From Prado023 sp963706885 (GTDB taxonomy: Bacteria; Actinomycetota; Actinomycetes; S36-B12; CAIYMF01): a stretch of 64,000 nt of DNA. The stretch spans positions 39,889 through 103,888 of the forward strand of contig CAVPNX010000020.1 of NCBI GenBank assembly GCA_963706885.1, written 5' to 3'. A program made the translations under genes and the position numbers. The notes under the pieces were generated by a model, which had not been told where the DNA came from, made no database searches, and saw only the letters and a program-made list of their open reading frames with translations. Below, one piece after another: positions 54,749 to 63,958 of the stretch. Positions within the stretch are counted from its first letter, which is position 1. Each line of letters opens with the position of its first letter.

Positions 54749-56297
54749 GACCCCACCCTCCGGCCGGCTCGCCCTGAGGGCTCTGGGCAGGGCCCTGATC
54801 GGGTTCGCCCTGCTCGTGGCCTCGGGCTGCACAAGCACCCCCAGCAGCCCGCCCGGTGACAACGCGCTGCACCCATCGGAGGCGTGGTTCGCCGCGTACG
54901 ACGCCGCACTGAGGCAGGGAGTCTTCAACGCAGGCTCGTTCTACACGGATGACGCCGTGGTGGACCTGCGCAGCGTCGGACGCCCTGTGGTGGCCGGTCG
55001 CGAGGACCTCCTGGAGGCGCTCGGCGCGGCGTTCGAGCCCTACCGCAACGAGACCCCCCGGGAGGGTTCCGACATCTACGCCTCACGTACCGGAGCAGTC
55101 GAGGTCGCGCCCGTGCGCGAGCCGTCCGCGGATCCCAACCGACTGGTCGCACTCAACGACTACGGTCCTGACGGCCTGACGTCGCAGACGTTCGCGATCT
55201 CGGAGCTCGCGTGGCGCGCGGGTCGCCCGGCCGACCCGCGGATGCTGGGGCTGCAGGTCCTGACCCGCGACTACACCCTGGCCTGGGCCTCCGGGTCCCC
55301 CGAGGCAGTCGCGGGGCTCTACACCCCCTCGGCCACCCTCGCCGACGACCTGGCCGGGATCCAGGCCGGGTCACGCGACCAGATCACGGCCCTGGCCGGA
55401 ACCACCCCTGCCCGAGGTGGCCTGCCCAACGCCATAATCGACGGGCTGCCGGACCTCAGCGGACCTGCCGTGTTCCTCGTCGCGAGCACCGACTTCGCCA
55501 ACAAGGACCCGATCAGGGTCGTGACCATGCTGGTGACCTCCGACGACGGGCAGGGGTGCCCCGGGCACATCGCCGTCCGCCTTGACCTCGACGACCACGG
55601 CCTGGTCGAGCGGGAGACCCGCTACCACCGGGTCGACACCCCCGATCGGTGCCTGCCCCACCCGGCCACCGTCTCCTCGGACACTGACACTGCATGGTGG
55701 GAGGAGATCGCCATCCCCGACCCCGTGGCCAAGGTCCGCACCAGCGTCCTGACCATCGCCGACCGCGACGTGGCCATGTTCAACAGCACCCCCGACCTTG
55801 ACCGGCTCACCACCTGGGCCGTGGGGAGGTTCACGAGTGCCCACCTCACCGCGCCCCAGCTGACCGAGGTCGCGTGGTACGACCCCCGAGTGGACTTCTG
55901 CCACGACACCGGGGGCCTGGCCGCGGGCACCGCGGTCAGCCTGTGCTTCAACCCCTGGGTCGGCTGCAAGGACACCGCCTGCACATCGGGCAATCCACTG
56001 GCCATGGAAACGACCCTCCACGAACTCGCCCATGTCTGGATGGCGGACCTCACCAAGGGGACGCAGCAACGCTTCACCGAGCAGGCCGGTCTGGTCCGAT
56101 GGGCCGACACGACCGATGACTGGAGCGAGCGCGGCGTGGAACTCGCCGCCGCGACGATCGCCGGGGCGCTCATGGACGAGCACCGCACCGTGCGAGGAGA
56201 CCTCGCCGCCAGGTCCTGCGACGAGTTGGCGGCCCTGTTCACCACTCTGACCGGACAACCGGCCCCCACCACCAAGGATTGCCCCACCACAGGGTGA
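54741..56297 (+). CDS. Exported HExxH metallopeptidase-like protein, subfamily B copy 1
   Basis: 518 residues, complete. Signal with lipobox-like VASGC (cysteine 29). Two NTF2/SnoaL-like regions: AWFAAYDAALRQGVFNAGSF with FYTDDAVVDLRS, then DYTLAWASGSPEAVAGLYTP. The C-terminal domain has the zinc motif TTLHELAHVWMADL (H427, E428, H431) and a later ERGVELAAATIAGALMDE with E463 or E467 as the likely third ligand, a gluzincin-like pattern. Several cysteines before the motif could form disulfides. The catalytic target is unknown. It is the second gene of the right-pointing pair. Confidence 0.8.
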   Translation: MARTPPSGRLALRALGRALIGFALLVASGCTSTPSSPPGDNALHPSEAWFAAYDAALRQGVFNAGSFYTDDAVVDLRSVGRPVVAGREDLLEALGAAFEPYRNETPREGSDIYASRTGAVEVAPVREPSADPNRLVALNDYGPDGLTSQTFAISELAWRAGRPADPRMLGLQVLTRDYTLAWASGSPEAVAGLYTPSATLADDLAGIQAGSRDQITALAGTTPARGGLPNAIIDGLPDLSGPAVFLVASTDFANKDPIRVVTMLVTSDDGQGCPGHIAVRLDLDDHGLVERETRYHRVDTPDRCLPHPATVSSDTDTAWWEEIAIPDPVAKVRTSVLTIADRDVAMFNSTPDLDRLTTWAVGRFTSAHLTAPQLTEVAWYDPRVDFCHDTGGLAAGTAVSLCFNPWVGCKDTACTSGNPLAMETTLHELAHVWMADLTKGTQQRFTEQAGLVRWADTTDDWSERGVELAAATIAGALMDEHRTVRGDLAARSCDELAALFTTLTGQPAPTTKDCPTTG

Positions 56298-56366
56298 CTT
56301 CACGCCGGGGACTGCGGGTCTGCCCGATGAACGGTGCAGATGGCGTTCAGCGGATAGGCCCTGAGA

Positions 56367-57947
56367 TCAGACATCGGGGCACTGGGCTGTGGTCGGTGTG
56401 GCTTTCCCGGTCAGGGTGGTGAACAGGCTCCCGAGTTCGGCGCACCTGTCGGCGAAGTTGGGGTGGACGAATGGATCGTCGGTGAGTGCCCAGGAGATGG
56501 TGGACGCGGCGAGTTCCATCCCCCGGTCCCGCCACTCGTGGTCGGTGTCGGCCCATGTGGGCAGCCCGGCCTGCTCGGTGAAGCGCCGGGTGGTGTCGGC
56601 ATCGATGGTCCGGGTGTCGAGCCCTGCCCAGATCCACAGGTGGGCCAGCTCGTGGAGGGTGGTGGCCTTGGCCTGCGCTGTCCACTGGGTGCACGTGGCG
56701 GGGTCGGTGCAGGCGGTCTTGTCGACGAAGCAGAGGGCCAGCGTGGTGCCTGTGGCAAGGCCGTAGATGCGGCCGTCGATGCCTTTGCACACGTCGAGGT
56801 GTTCGCCGTAGAACGACACCTCGGTCACGGTCGGTGGGGTGAGGCCCGCTGTCGTGAACCGGTCAGCGGCCCAGGTGATCAGGCCGTCGAGCCCTGGGGT
56901 GCTGTTGAACATGGCCACGTCCCTGCCGTCCAGTGACAGGTAGCCAGTCGGGATCTTCGCGACCGCGGGCGGGATGGTGACTGCATCCCACCAGCGGGGG
57001 CCAGCTGCTGCGGCACCCGGCCCCGCGTCGATGCAGCGAGTGAGGGCGTCGGCCCGGTGGTAGCGCTCCTCGTGGGTGATACGGCCCTGCTCGTCGAGGT
57101 TCAGGACGACGGCCAGGTGCCCGGGGCACTGATCGCCCTCGCCGGCTGTGACGAGCAGGGCCATGGATCGGATCGGGTCGGAGTGGTGCAGACCGGGGGG
57201 TGTCGCCACGAAGATGGCGGGGCCGCTGGCGTCGGGGAGGCGGTCGATGATCACCCTGTTGAGTCCTCCGGACTGGGCGGGCAGGGCGGTCAGGGCGGTG
57301 ACCTCGTCGCGGGACTGGGTTCGCACTGCCATCAGTTCGTCGGTGACGGTGGCGGTGGGCGCGTACAGGTCCGCGACTGCTGTGGCCGATGAACTGGACC
57401 ATGCCGTCGCCCAGTCCTCGGCCGCCGTCTGCACGGCCAGCATCCGAGGGTCACCCTGTAGGCGCTCCCGCCAGGCCAGGACCGACAACGCGAAGACCTG
57501 CGACGTCATGCCCTGCGCGCCGAAGGTGTCGATGGCCAGCAGGCGGTTGGGGTCCTGGGCGGGGCCCTTGATCGGTGCTGCCTCGACCGCCCCCGTCCGG
57601 GACAGGTAGAGGGCACCGGGCTCCGGGGTCTGGTTGCGGAACGCGACGAACGCGCCGCCGATTGTCTGCAGCACCGACTCCCGTCCCGCGACCTGCGGAC
57701 CCTCGAGGGTGGTCAGGTCGATGCGCGCGTCATCGGCGTAGAACGGCCCGACGTTGAACGCCCCTTGGCGAAGTGCGTCATGGTAGGCGGCGAACCACTG
57801 CTCAGCCCTGCTGAGGGCACCTGAGGACCCGAGCCCGGGGGGGCTGCTGCATGCGGGGCACACGGCCAGCGTCAGCGCCGCCAGCGTCAGCACCGCCAGC
57901 GCCCGGCCGAGTGCCCGGGTCACCCGGTGGCAGGTCGCAGGGGTCAC
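56367..57947 (-). CDS. Exported HExxH metallopeptidase-like protein, subfamily B copy 2
   Basis: 526 residues. Signal sequence (LGRALAVLTLAALTLAVCPAC) with a poor lipobox, then QWFAAYHDALRQGAFNVGPF and FYADDARIDLTT (first NTF2-like region) and WATAWSSSSATAVADLYAPT (second). Zinc motif TTLHELAHLWIWAGLD (H432), followed by RRFTEQAGLPTWADTDHEW and RDRGMELAASTISWALTDD. It closely resembles the other B copy, to which it is convergent with 69 nt between stops. GTG start overlapping the stop of subfamily A copy 2 (GTGA). Confidence 0.8.
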   Translation of the reverse strand: MTPATCHRVTRALGRALAVLTLAALTLAVCPACSSPPGLGSSGALSRAEQWFAAYHDALRQGAFNVGPFYADDARIDLTTLEGPQVAGRESVLQTIGGAFVAFRNQTPEPGALYLSRTGAVEAAPIKGPAQDPNRLLAIDTFGAQGMTSQVFALSVLAWRERLQGDPRMLAVQTAAEDWATAWSSSSATAVADLYAPTATVTDELMAVRTQSRDEVTALTALPAQSGGLNRVIIDRLPDASGPAIFVATPPGLHHSDPIRSMALLVTAGEGDQCPGHLAVVLNLDEQGRITHEERYHRADALTRCIDAGPGAAAAGPRWWDAVTIPPAVAKIPTGYLSLDGRDVAMFNSTPGLDGLITWAADRFTTAGLTPPTVTEVSFYGEHLDVCKGIDGRIYGLATGTTLALCFVDKTACTDPATCTQWTAQAKATTLHELAHLWIWAGLDTRTIDADTTRRFTEQAGLPTWADTDHEWRDRGMELAASTISWALTDDPFVHPNFADRCAELGSLFTTLTGKATPTTAQCPDV

Positions 57948-59586
57948 GGGGTGCCTGCGCTTCCTGCGCCGGGCTCTGCGCAGGAGCGGAGATCGGGCAG
58001 GGCATTGGTCAGGGTCTGGAAGTCGGTGCTCAGCTGCTCGCAGGTCAGGGGGCCCAGGCGGGGGTCGACGGTGTAGGGCTGGTCCATCAGTCCCCAGGTG
58101 AGGGTCTCCGCGGCGCGTTCGTTGCCCTGTTTGGCCCAGGGCAGGTCCGGGTCGTGCCAGGTGAGGTCGTTCGCTGCCAGGAATGCCGCGACCTGCTTCG
58201 AGGTGAACTCGTACGCTGGCACGGCCCGCGGTACACCGGCGGGGCCAGCCACAGGTGGGCGAACTCGTGCAGGGTGGCGGCCCGCACAGTGGTGGGCCAC
58301 TGGCAGGGGGGCCCCTCGGGGCAGGCCTCGGGCCCGGTGAACGGCAGGCCCAGGTCGGGTGCGGTGCTGCCGGTGAGGAACCCGAACGCCTCCCACCGGT
58401 CACCCTGCACGGGTGGCAGGAACGTGACCGACGTGGGCTCGGGCGCCGGGAGCCCCACACTGGTGAACCGTGACCGCGCCCAGTCGATGATCGGGTCGGC
58501 CTGCGGCCCACCGTTCCAGATGGCGATGTCGTGCTCTCGGGCAGGCAGCCAGCCGGTGATCCGGATGCCCGGCGTCACCGGGATCCGGGCCTGATCCCAC
58601 CACCCGGTCGGCTGGTCGTCGGCAGGCAGGCAGCGCCTCGCCGCGTCGACCCGGTGGTAGCGCTCCTCGCGGGTGATCCGCTTCTGGTTCTCGAGGTCCA
58701 GGTCGAGTACGACCGCCACCGGACCAGGGCACCCACCCTCCGCCCCGACGTCGAGGAGCAGGACCAGCTGGTCCACCGGCTCGGGTCCCTCCAGCCACGC
58801 ACCGTTGATGAAGTACGCGCGCCCGCCCGCATCAGGGAACGCGCGCACGACGGCCCCCGGCAACCCACCCTCAGCGGGCGCTGCCACACCCAACTGGGCG
58901 ATGGCGGCTGCGCCGTTGGCGGTGACATCGCTCAGGGAGTCGCGCAGGACGGCGTCCTCGGCATACAGGTCGCTGATCCGCTCCGGGTCACCCGAGGCCC
59001 ACGCGCGGACATACCCATCGACGAGGGGGTCGATCTCCGAGGGAGGCACGTAGCAGTTCTCGGAGCAGCCCCCGATCGACGGCGCATTCATCAACTCCTC
59101 AACACCCCGGCTCGTGATGGTCCAGACATTCGCGAACTGCCACTCCGTGTCCTGCCAGTCCGTCACCTCCACGACCCCCTCACGGGAGAGGTAGATCGGC
59201 TCGGCCGGACCGATCCCGGGGATGTTGGCGTCGGTCTGGTCCCACCCGTAGTTGAAGCGGGGCCACGCCTGGGAGTTGTCCCGGTCGTTCTGGACGATCG
59301 CGGGCCGGCCCGTCCCCACAAAGTCGTGGATCTCCCGCATGTCCGCCCGCGCATTCGGGGCCCAGAACACAGCACCGTTGGTCCACCCGACAGCTGTGGC
59401 CGCCGACCATGCGCCCAGGTAGGCCTCCGCTGAGGAAGCCCACACGGGGTCCTGAACCACCTCAGGCTCGGGGCCGGACCCGCACCCCGTGACCGCGGCC
59501 ACCAGCCCGCACACCACCACACCAGCCACCACACCGGCGGCTGCCCGCGAACCCCCATCCATGCGGGGGGCGATCAGCCTTCCCAC
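57944..59586 (-). CDS. Exported HExxH metallopeptidase-like protein, subfamily A copy 2; frameshift near 58225
   Basis: Near-duplicate of subfamily A copy 3. Signal with a cysteine at AVTGC, NTF2-like regions (SAEAYLGAWSAATAVGWTNG; DGYVRAWASGDPERISDLYA), CPGPVAVVLDLD and a shared EPTSVTFLPPVQGDRWEAFG. The zinc motif TLHEFAHLWLAPP is intact. Just after it the frame breaks: compared with copy 3 there is a net gain of two bases around 58215-58235, and another frame continues AYEFTSKQVAAFLAANDLT to the stop. As it stands the third ligand region would be lost. GTG start, with an in-frame TAG four codons upstream. Confidence 0.75.
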
Positions 59587-59730
59587 ACCTCCGCTCTACG
59601 CCCCAGTCCGCGGACTGGCCAGAGTCTTTCGTCCTGACAGGCATCACGTGGCCGTTCACATGGTTCTGCGTCCACTGGGCTGTCGGACGGCCGAGCCCGG
59701 TCTCCCAGCATGGCCGTCGGGGGTTGGGGG

Positions 59731-61365
59731 TCACGGGGTGCCTGCGCTTCCTGCGCCGGGCTCTACGCAGGCCCGGGGATCGGGCAGGGCACCGGTCAGG
59801 GTCTGGAAGTCGGTGCTCAACTGCTCGCAGGTCAGCGGGCCCAGCCGGGGGTCTACGGTGTAGGGCTGGTCCATCAGTCCCCAGGTGAGGGTCTCAGCGG
59901 CGCGTTCGTTGCCCTGCTGGGCCCAGGGCAGGTCCGGGTCGTGCCAGGTGAGGTCGTTCGCTGCCAGGAACGCCGCGACCTGCTTCGAGGTGAACTCGTA
60001 CGCGGCGCGGCCCCCGTACTTCGGCGGCGCCAGCCACAGGTGGGCGAACTCGTGCAGGGTCGCGGCCCGCACAGTGGTGGACCACTGGCAGGGGGGCCCC
60101 TCGGGGCAGGCCTCCGGCCCGGTGAACGGCAGGCCCAGGTCCGGGGCGGTGCTGCCGGTGAGGAACCCGAACGCCTCCCACCGGTCACCCTCGACAGGCG
60201 GCAGGAACGTGACCGACGTGGGCTCCGGGGCCGGCAGCCCCACACTGGTGAACCGGGACCGCGCCCAGTCGATGATCGGGTCGGCCTGCGGCCCACCGTT
60301 CCAGATGGCGATGTCATGCTCTCGGGCAGGCAACCAGCCGGTGATCCGGATACCCGGCGTCACCGGGATCCGGGCCTCATCCCACCACCCGGTCGGCCTG
60401 TCATCGGCAGGCAGGCAGCGCCGCGCCGCGTCGACCCGGTGGTAGCGCTCCTCGCGGGTGATCCGCTTCTGCGCGTCGAGGTCGAGCACGACCGCCACCG
60501 GTCCCGGGCACCCACCCTCGGCCCCGACGTCGAGGAGCAGGACCAGCTGGTCCACCGGATCGGGTCCCTTCCGGAACGGTCCGTTGATGAAGTACGCGCG
60601 CAGGCCCGTATCAGGGAACTCGCGCACGACGGCCCCCGGCAACCCGCCCTCAGCGGGCGCTGCCCCGCCCATCTGCGCGATGGCGGCAGCGCTGTCGGCG
60701 GTGATGTCAGCCAGGGAGTCGCGCAGGACGGCGCCCTCGGCGTACAGGTCGCTGATTCGACCCGGGTCACCCGAGGCCCACGCGCTGACGTACCCATCGA
60801 CGAGGGGGTCGATCTCCGAGGCAGGCACGTCGCAGTACTGGGGGGCGCCCGCAAGCGACGGCGCATTCATCAACTCCTCAACACCCCGGTTCGTGATGGT
60901 CGAGACATACGCGAAATGCCAGTCCGTGTCCCGTACGTCCGTCACCTCCACCACCCCCTCCCGGGAGAGGTAGATCGGCTCAGCCGACCCGATCCTGGCG
61001 ATGGGGGAGTCACTCTGGTCAAACCCATAGATGATGCGAGGCGTCTTCTGCATGCTGTCCCGGTCGTTCTGGAGGATCGCGGGCCGGCCCGTCCCCTCAA
61101 AGCCGTTGAGCTCCCGCATGTCCACACGAGCGTCCGGGGCCCAGAAGGGAGCGCCATTGGTGAACCCGAGGGCGTTGGCCGACGACCATGCGGACAGGTA
61201 GGCCTCAGCTGAGGAGGCCCACACGGGGTCCTGGACTACCTCAGCCTCGGGGCCGGACCCGCACCCCGCGCCCGCTGCCACCAGCCCGCACGCGACCAAA
61301 CCAGCCACCGCACCGGCGGCTGCCCGTGAACCCCCATCCGTGCGGGGGGCCAAGAGCCTTCCCAC
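59731..61365 (-). CDS. Exported HExxH metallopeptidase-like protein, subfamily A copy 3 (intact)
   Basis: 544 residues and the best reference for the family. Signal to a cysteine at residue 35 (AAGAGC). First NTF2-like region: SAEAYLSAWSSANALGFTNG and FWAPDARVDMRELNGF. Second: LVDGYVSAWASGDPGRISDL and YAEGAVLRDSLADI. Then CPGPVAVVLDLDAQKRITRE and RYHRVDAARRC, the block PTSVTFLPPVEGDRWEAFGF, zinc motif TLHEFAHLWLAPP (H438, E439, H442) and NERAAETLTWGLMD (E487 or E491). A GTG start is supported because the nearby ATG of copy 2 is an ACG here. First gene of the left-pointing operon. Confidence 0.8.
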   Translation of the reverse strand: MGRLLAPRTDGGSRAAAGAVAGLVACGLVAAGAGCGSGPEAEVVQDPVWASSAEAYLSAWSSANALGFTNGAPFWAPDARVDMRELNGFEGTGRPAILQNDRDSMQKTPRIIYGFDQSDSPIARIGSAEPIYLSREGVVEVTDVRDTDWHFAYVSTITNRGVEELMNAPSLAGAPQYCDVPASEIDPLVDGYVSAWASGDPGRISDLYAEGAVLRDSLADITADSAAAIAQMGGAAPAEGGLPGAVVREFPDTGLRAYFINGPFRKGPDPVDQLVLLLDVGAEGGCPGPVAVVLDLDAQKRITREERYHRVDAARRCLPADDRPTGWWDEARIPVTPGIRITGWLPAREHDIAIWNGGPQADPIIDWARSRFTSVGLPAPEPTSVTFLPPVEGDRWEAFGFLTGSTAPDLGLPFTGPEACPEGPPCQWSTTVRAATLHEFAHLWLAPPKYGGRAAYEFTSKQVAAFLAANDLTWHDPDLPWAQQGNERAAETLTWGLMDQPYTVDPRLGPLTCEQLSTDFQTLTGALPDPRACVEPGAGSAGTP

Positions 61366-61528
61366 ACCTCCGCTCTACGCCCCAGATCCGCGTCGCGGCA
61401 AGAGTCCTTCGTCCCGGCAAGCATCACGTGGCCGTTGCGGCTTGATCGCTGTGGGTCACGTCGCGTCGCGGGTTCGCCCACGTCGACGTCCCCCTCCGGG
61501 AAGGCTCGAGCGACGGCCCAGCCCGGCG

Positions 61529-62512
61529 CTACCCCTCTGCCAGTCGCGCCACCCCGCGGTCGAGTTCGAGCCAGAGGTCATCCAACCAGCGCTCGAACTC
61601 GGGACCATCCAGGTTGGCCGGCGGCTCCACCTGATGGAAGCCGATCCGGATGGGGGTCCGCGGTCGTGCCAGTGCGGCCAGGACGGCTCCGAAGTTGTCG
61701 AGCCCGTCGAACCCGACGTGCCACCCCACCACAACCGTGGCCTGCACTCCCGCCGCGCCCTGCAGCATGGCGCGGGTTCCAGCCGGCCGCGGTGGCAGAA
61801 GGTGCCTGAGCCCAGCGAGGCGTTGCGCACGGTCGAGGTCACGCTCGCCGATGCGCGCCAGGGCCCGTCGACGCTTGGCGGCATTCGCCCGGGTGCCCTC
61901 GGGGAAGATGACGCACGCCGACGAGGTGTCCATCGTGGCGGCCAGCTCGGCGATCTGGGCCAGTCCCGGCCCGGAGTCCTCGGCCTGCCGGTCCAGGAAG
62001 CAGTTCGGCAGCCGGTTGCCCACGATGTCCAGACACGGGTCGGCCAGGAGTTCGCGCTTGAACACGACACGTGGCTGAAGGTGGTTCTGAGTCACGACCC
62101 ACGCGGTGAGCAGCGAGTCGGCCAGACTGGCGTGACGCACCAGCAGCACGACCGGCGCCGGATGCAGGGCCTCGGCCCCCTCGACGTGGATGGTGACCCC
62201 GCAGGTGACCCGCAGCGACCCCATGAGCCGATCGGCCCACCAACGCTGGAGGCGGTAGTGGGCGGCGCGATCCCCGGCCCGGCCGGTCATCCACAGACCG
62301 AGCGCCGCCACCACACCGACGGACTCCAACCAGGCCCAGCACAGGCCGAGTGACGCCAAGCGCGCCAGGGGCAGCCGCACCCGACCCCGGACCAGGTCGA
62401 CCAGCACGAGCAGCACCACCGCCGGCAGGTACAGCACCGTCCCCAGGACGACCGCGACGAGCAGCCCCGTGATGCTGACCGCCCGGCGGCGCAGCGTCCC
62501 GCCGCTGCTCAT
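61529..62512 (-). CDS. 1-acyl-sn-glycerol-3-phosphate acyltransferase family (PlsC-like)
   Basis: 327 residues. Two or three membrane helices at the N-terminus (VSITGLLVAVVLGTVLYLPA, VVLLVLVDLV) are followed by the acyltransferase domain. The catalytic HX4D motif is LVRHASLADSL and the acceptor-binding motif is VIFPEGTRANAAKRR; RVVFKRELLADPCLDIVGN lies between. It probably acylates a lysophospholipid or similar acceptor. Longer N-terminus than E. coli PlsC. The ATG overlaps the stop of the DUF1295 gene by 4 nt. Confidence 0.88.
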   Translation of the reverse strand: MSSGGTLRRRAVSITGLLVAVVLGTVLYLPAVVLLVLVDLVRGRVRLPLARLASLGLCWAWLESVGVVAALGLWMTGRAGDRAAHYRLQRWWADRLMGSLRVTCGVTIHVEGAEALHPAPVVLLVRHASLADSLLTAWVVTQNHLQPRVVFKRELLADPCLDIVGNRLPNCFLDRQAEDSGPGLAQIAELAATMDTSSACVIFPEGTRANAAKRRRALARIGERDLDRAQRLAGLRHLLPPRPAGTRAMLQGAAGVQATVVVGWHVGFDGLDNFGAVLAALARPRTPIRIGFHQVEPPANLDGPEFERWLDDLWLELDRGVARLAEG

Positions 62513-63409
62513 CGTCGGGGTGGGCGCAGCACCAGGACCGGCGTGCGAGCCACGTAGTCGCGGTACTCGGGATCGTCACCCCAGGTCGCCTGGCCGCGCG
62601 CCTCCAGCAGCGGGACACCGCTCACGCGGGTCAGCAGCAGCCCCACGAACAGCGGCGAGACCAGGGTGAGGTGCTGCCACCCGGACAGCGCCGGCAGGGC
62701 GACCAGCGCGACACCGACCCATAGCGTGATCTCCCCGAAGTAGTTGGGGTGCCGGGACCAGGCCCACAGGCCGGTCGTGATGAAACGCCCGCGGTTGGCC
62801 GGGTCCGCCCGGAAGGCGCGCTTCTGGTCGTCGGCGGCGACCTCGATGCCGAAGCCGACGAGCCAGACCATGACGCCGACCACTGCCGATCAGCCCGAAC
62901 TGGACCACGGTAGCGCTGGTCATCGCGGCCAGTGCTGCGCCGGCGGTCAGCACCACCCAGAGCGCCTGCAGCGTCCAGGTCACGAGGAACCGGGCCGGGT
63001 CCTGCTTGATCCGGTCGAACCGCCGGTCGGTCCCCTCGCGGCGGATCCGCCGCACCAGGAAGCTGCCCAACCGCAGCGCCCAGACCGCAACCAGAACGCC
63101 GAGGACCACCGCCACCGACGAGCGCGACCCGGCGACCAGGGCGATCACGACCACCGACAGGTAGGTCAGCGCGCCAGTCAGGTCGAAGAAGCGCTCCGTT
63201 CGCCTCAACCACGCCGGAACGAACGCCACCCAGTTGATCAGGTAGGCCACCGCTACGCAGAGCGCGAACACCGGCCAACCGCCGACCCGCAAACCACCTG
63301 CGCTACCAGCGACCGCAGCCGCTGCGCCAACCAGCACGGCCACGACGATCGCCAGCACGGACCGGCCTGTGCCCGACTCACTGGACATGGAACTGCTCAT
63401 GCCGCCCAT
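62509..63409 (-). CDS. DUF1295 family membrane protein (steroid 5-alpha-reductase-like); frameshift near 62885
   Basis: About 300 residues over two frames. Six to seven membrane helices. The N-terminal frame has VAYLINWVAFVPAWLRRTER, FFDLTGALTYLSVVVIAL and DRRFDRIKQDPARFLVTWTL. The second frame has VWLVGFGIEVAADDQKRAFR, GRFITTGLWAWSRHPNYFGE and YRDYVARTPVLVLRP. The SRHPNYFGE block is the family hallmark, shared with isoprenylcysteine methyltransferase and steroid reductases that use NADPH. The substrate is unknown. The start is uncertain (ATG at 63409, 63400 or 63388). Confidence 0.85.
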
Positions 63410-63451
63410 GGAAGCACAGCCGGCCCGCCCCGATCAGCGCGCAAGGCCGCG

Positions 63452-63958
63452 TCAGACGGGGGTGGTGCGCTCCCGCACGTCGACGACGACCTCGTTGTGG
63501 CGCAGGAACGGTGGGATGAACGGGGCGTTGAACCGCGCGAGCCGGACGGCACCGACCGGCTGCCACGGGGCGTCAGCAAGGGCACTCAACAACTGCCGCC
63601 CGCGCTTGTCGAGATCGCCCGCGTTGCCCCAGCCTGAGAACTTCAGGGCAGCCGCCACCTGCTCCGGGACGACGCGCAGATGCACCCTCGGGTCGGTCGG
63701 TGGGGGAAGCGTGTCGAGATCGCGTCCCGCTGGCATCACGAACGCCACCGAGTGCCCGTCCTCGCCCTGGGTCTGCACCACGGGGGCGGTCATCGCGATC
63801 TGGCCCTGGATGTAGCCGAAGAGGGGGCGGAACCCGCGATTACCGGCATCATCGAAGTCGCCGTCGACCACCACCTCGGCGATCGTGTGCGCCGGGTAGC
63901 GGCGGATCTCGACCTCGCCCCACCGCCCGATCGCCTCGTAGGGCTGCTGCTGCGTCAT
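63452..63958 (-). CDS. SOUL family heme-binding protein
   Basis: 168 residues. The order YEAIGRWGEVEIRRYPAHTI, AGNRGFRPLFGYIQG, IAMTAPVVQTQGEDGHSVAF and VMPAGRDLDTLPPPTDPRVH is typical of the SOUL/HBP family, which binds heme or related tetrapyrroles in animals and plants. Its role in bacteria is not settled. The C-terminal part (NAPFIPPFLRHNEVVVDV) is also conserved. No signal peptide. It starts an apparent operon with the DUF1295 and acyltransferase genes. Confidence 0.9.
   Translation of the reverse strand: MTQQQPYEAIGRWGEVEIRRYPAHTIAEVVVDGDFDDAGNRGFRPLFGYIQGQIAMTAPVVQTQGEDGHSVAFVMPAGRDLDTLPPPTDPRVHLRVVPEQVAAALKFSGWGNAGDLDKRGRQLLSALADAPWQPVGAVRLARFNAPFIPPFLRHNEVVVDVRERTTPV

Larger units (their letters stand above)
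57944..61436 (-). repeat. 1.7-kb tandem gene duplication (subfamily A copies 2 and 3)
   Basis: Two direct copies, 57944-59656 and 59731-61436, each hold the complete gene plus about 70 nt of upstream DNA (from ACGTGGCCGTT-like sequence to the shared GGAGGTGTGGG start). They stay alignable at the DNA level throughout, with shared ends such as TCACGGGGTGCCTGCGCTTC at the stop. About 74 nt of unrelated DNA lies between them. Confidence 0.85.
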
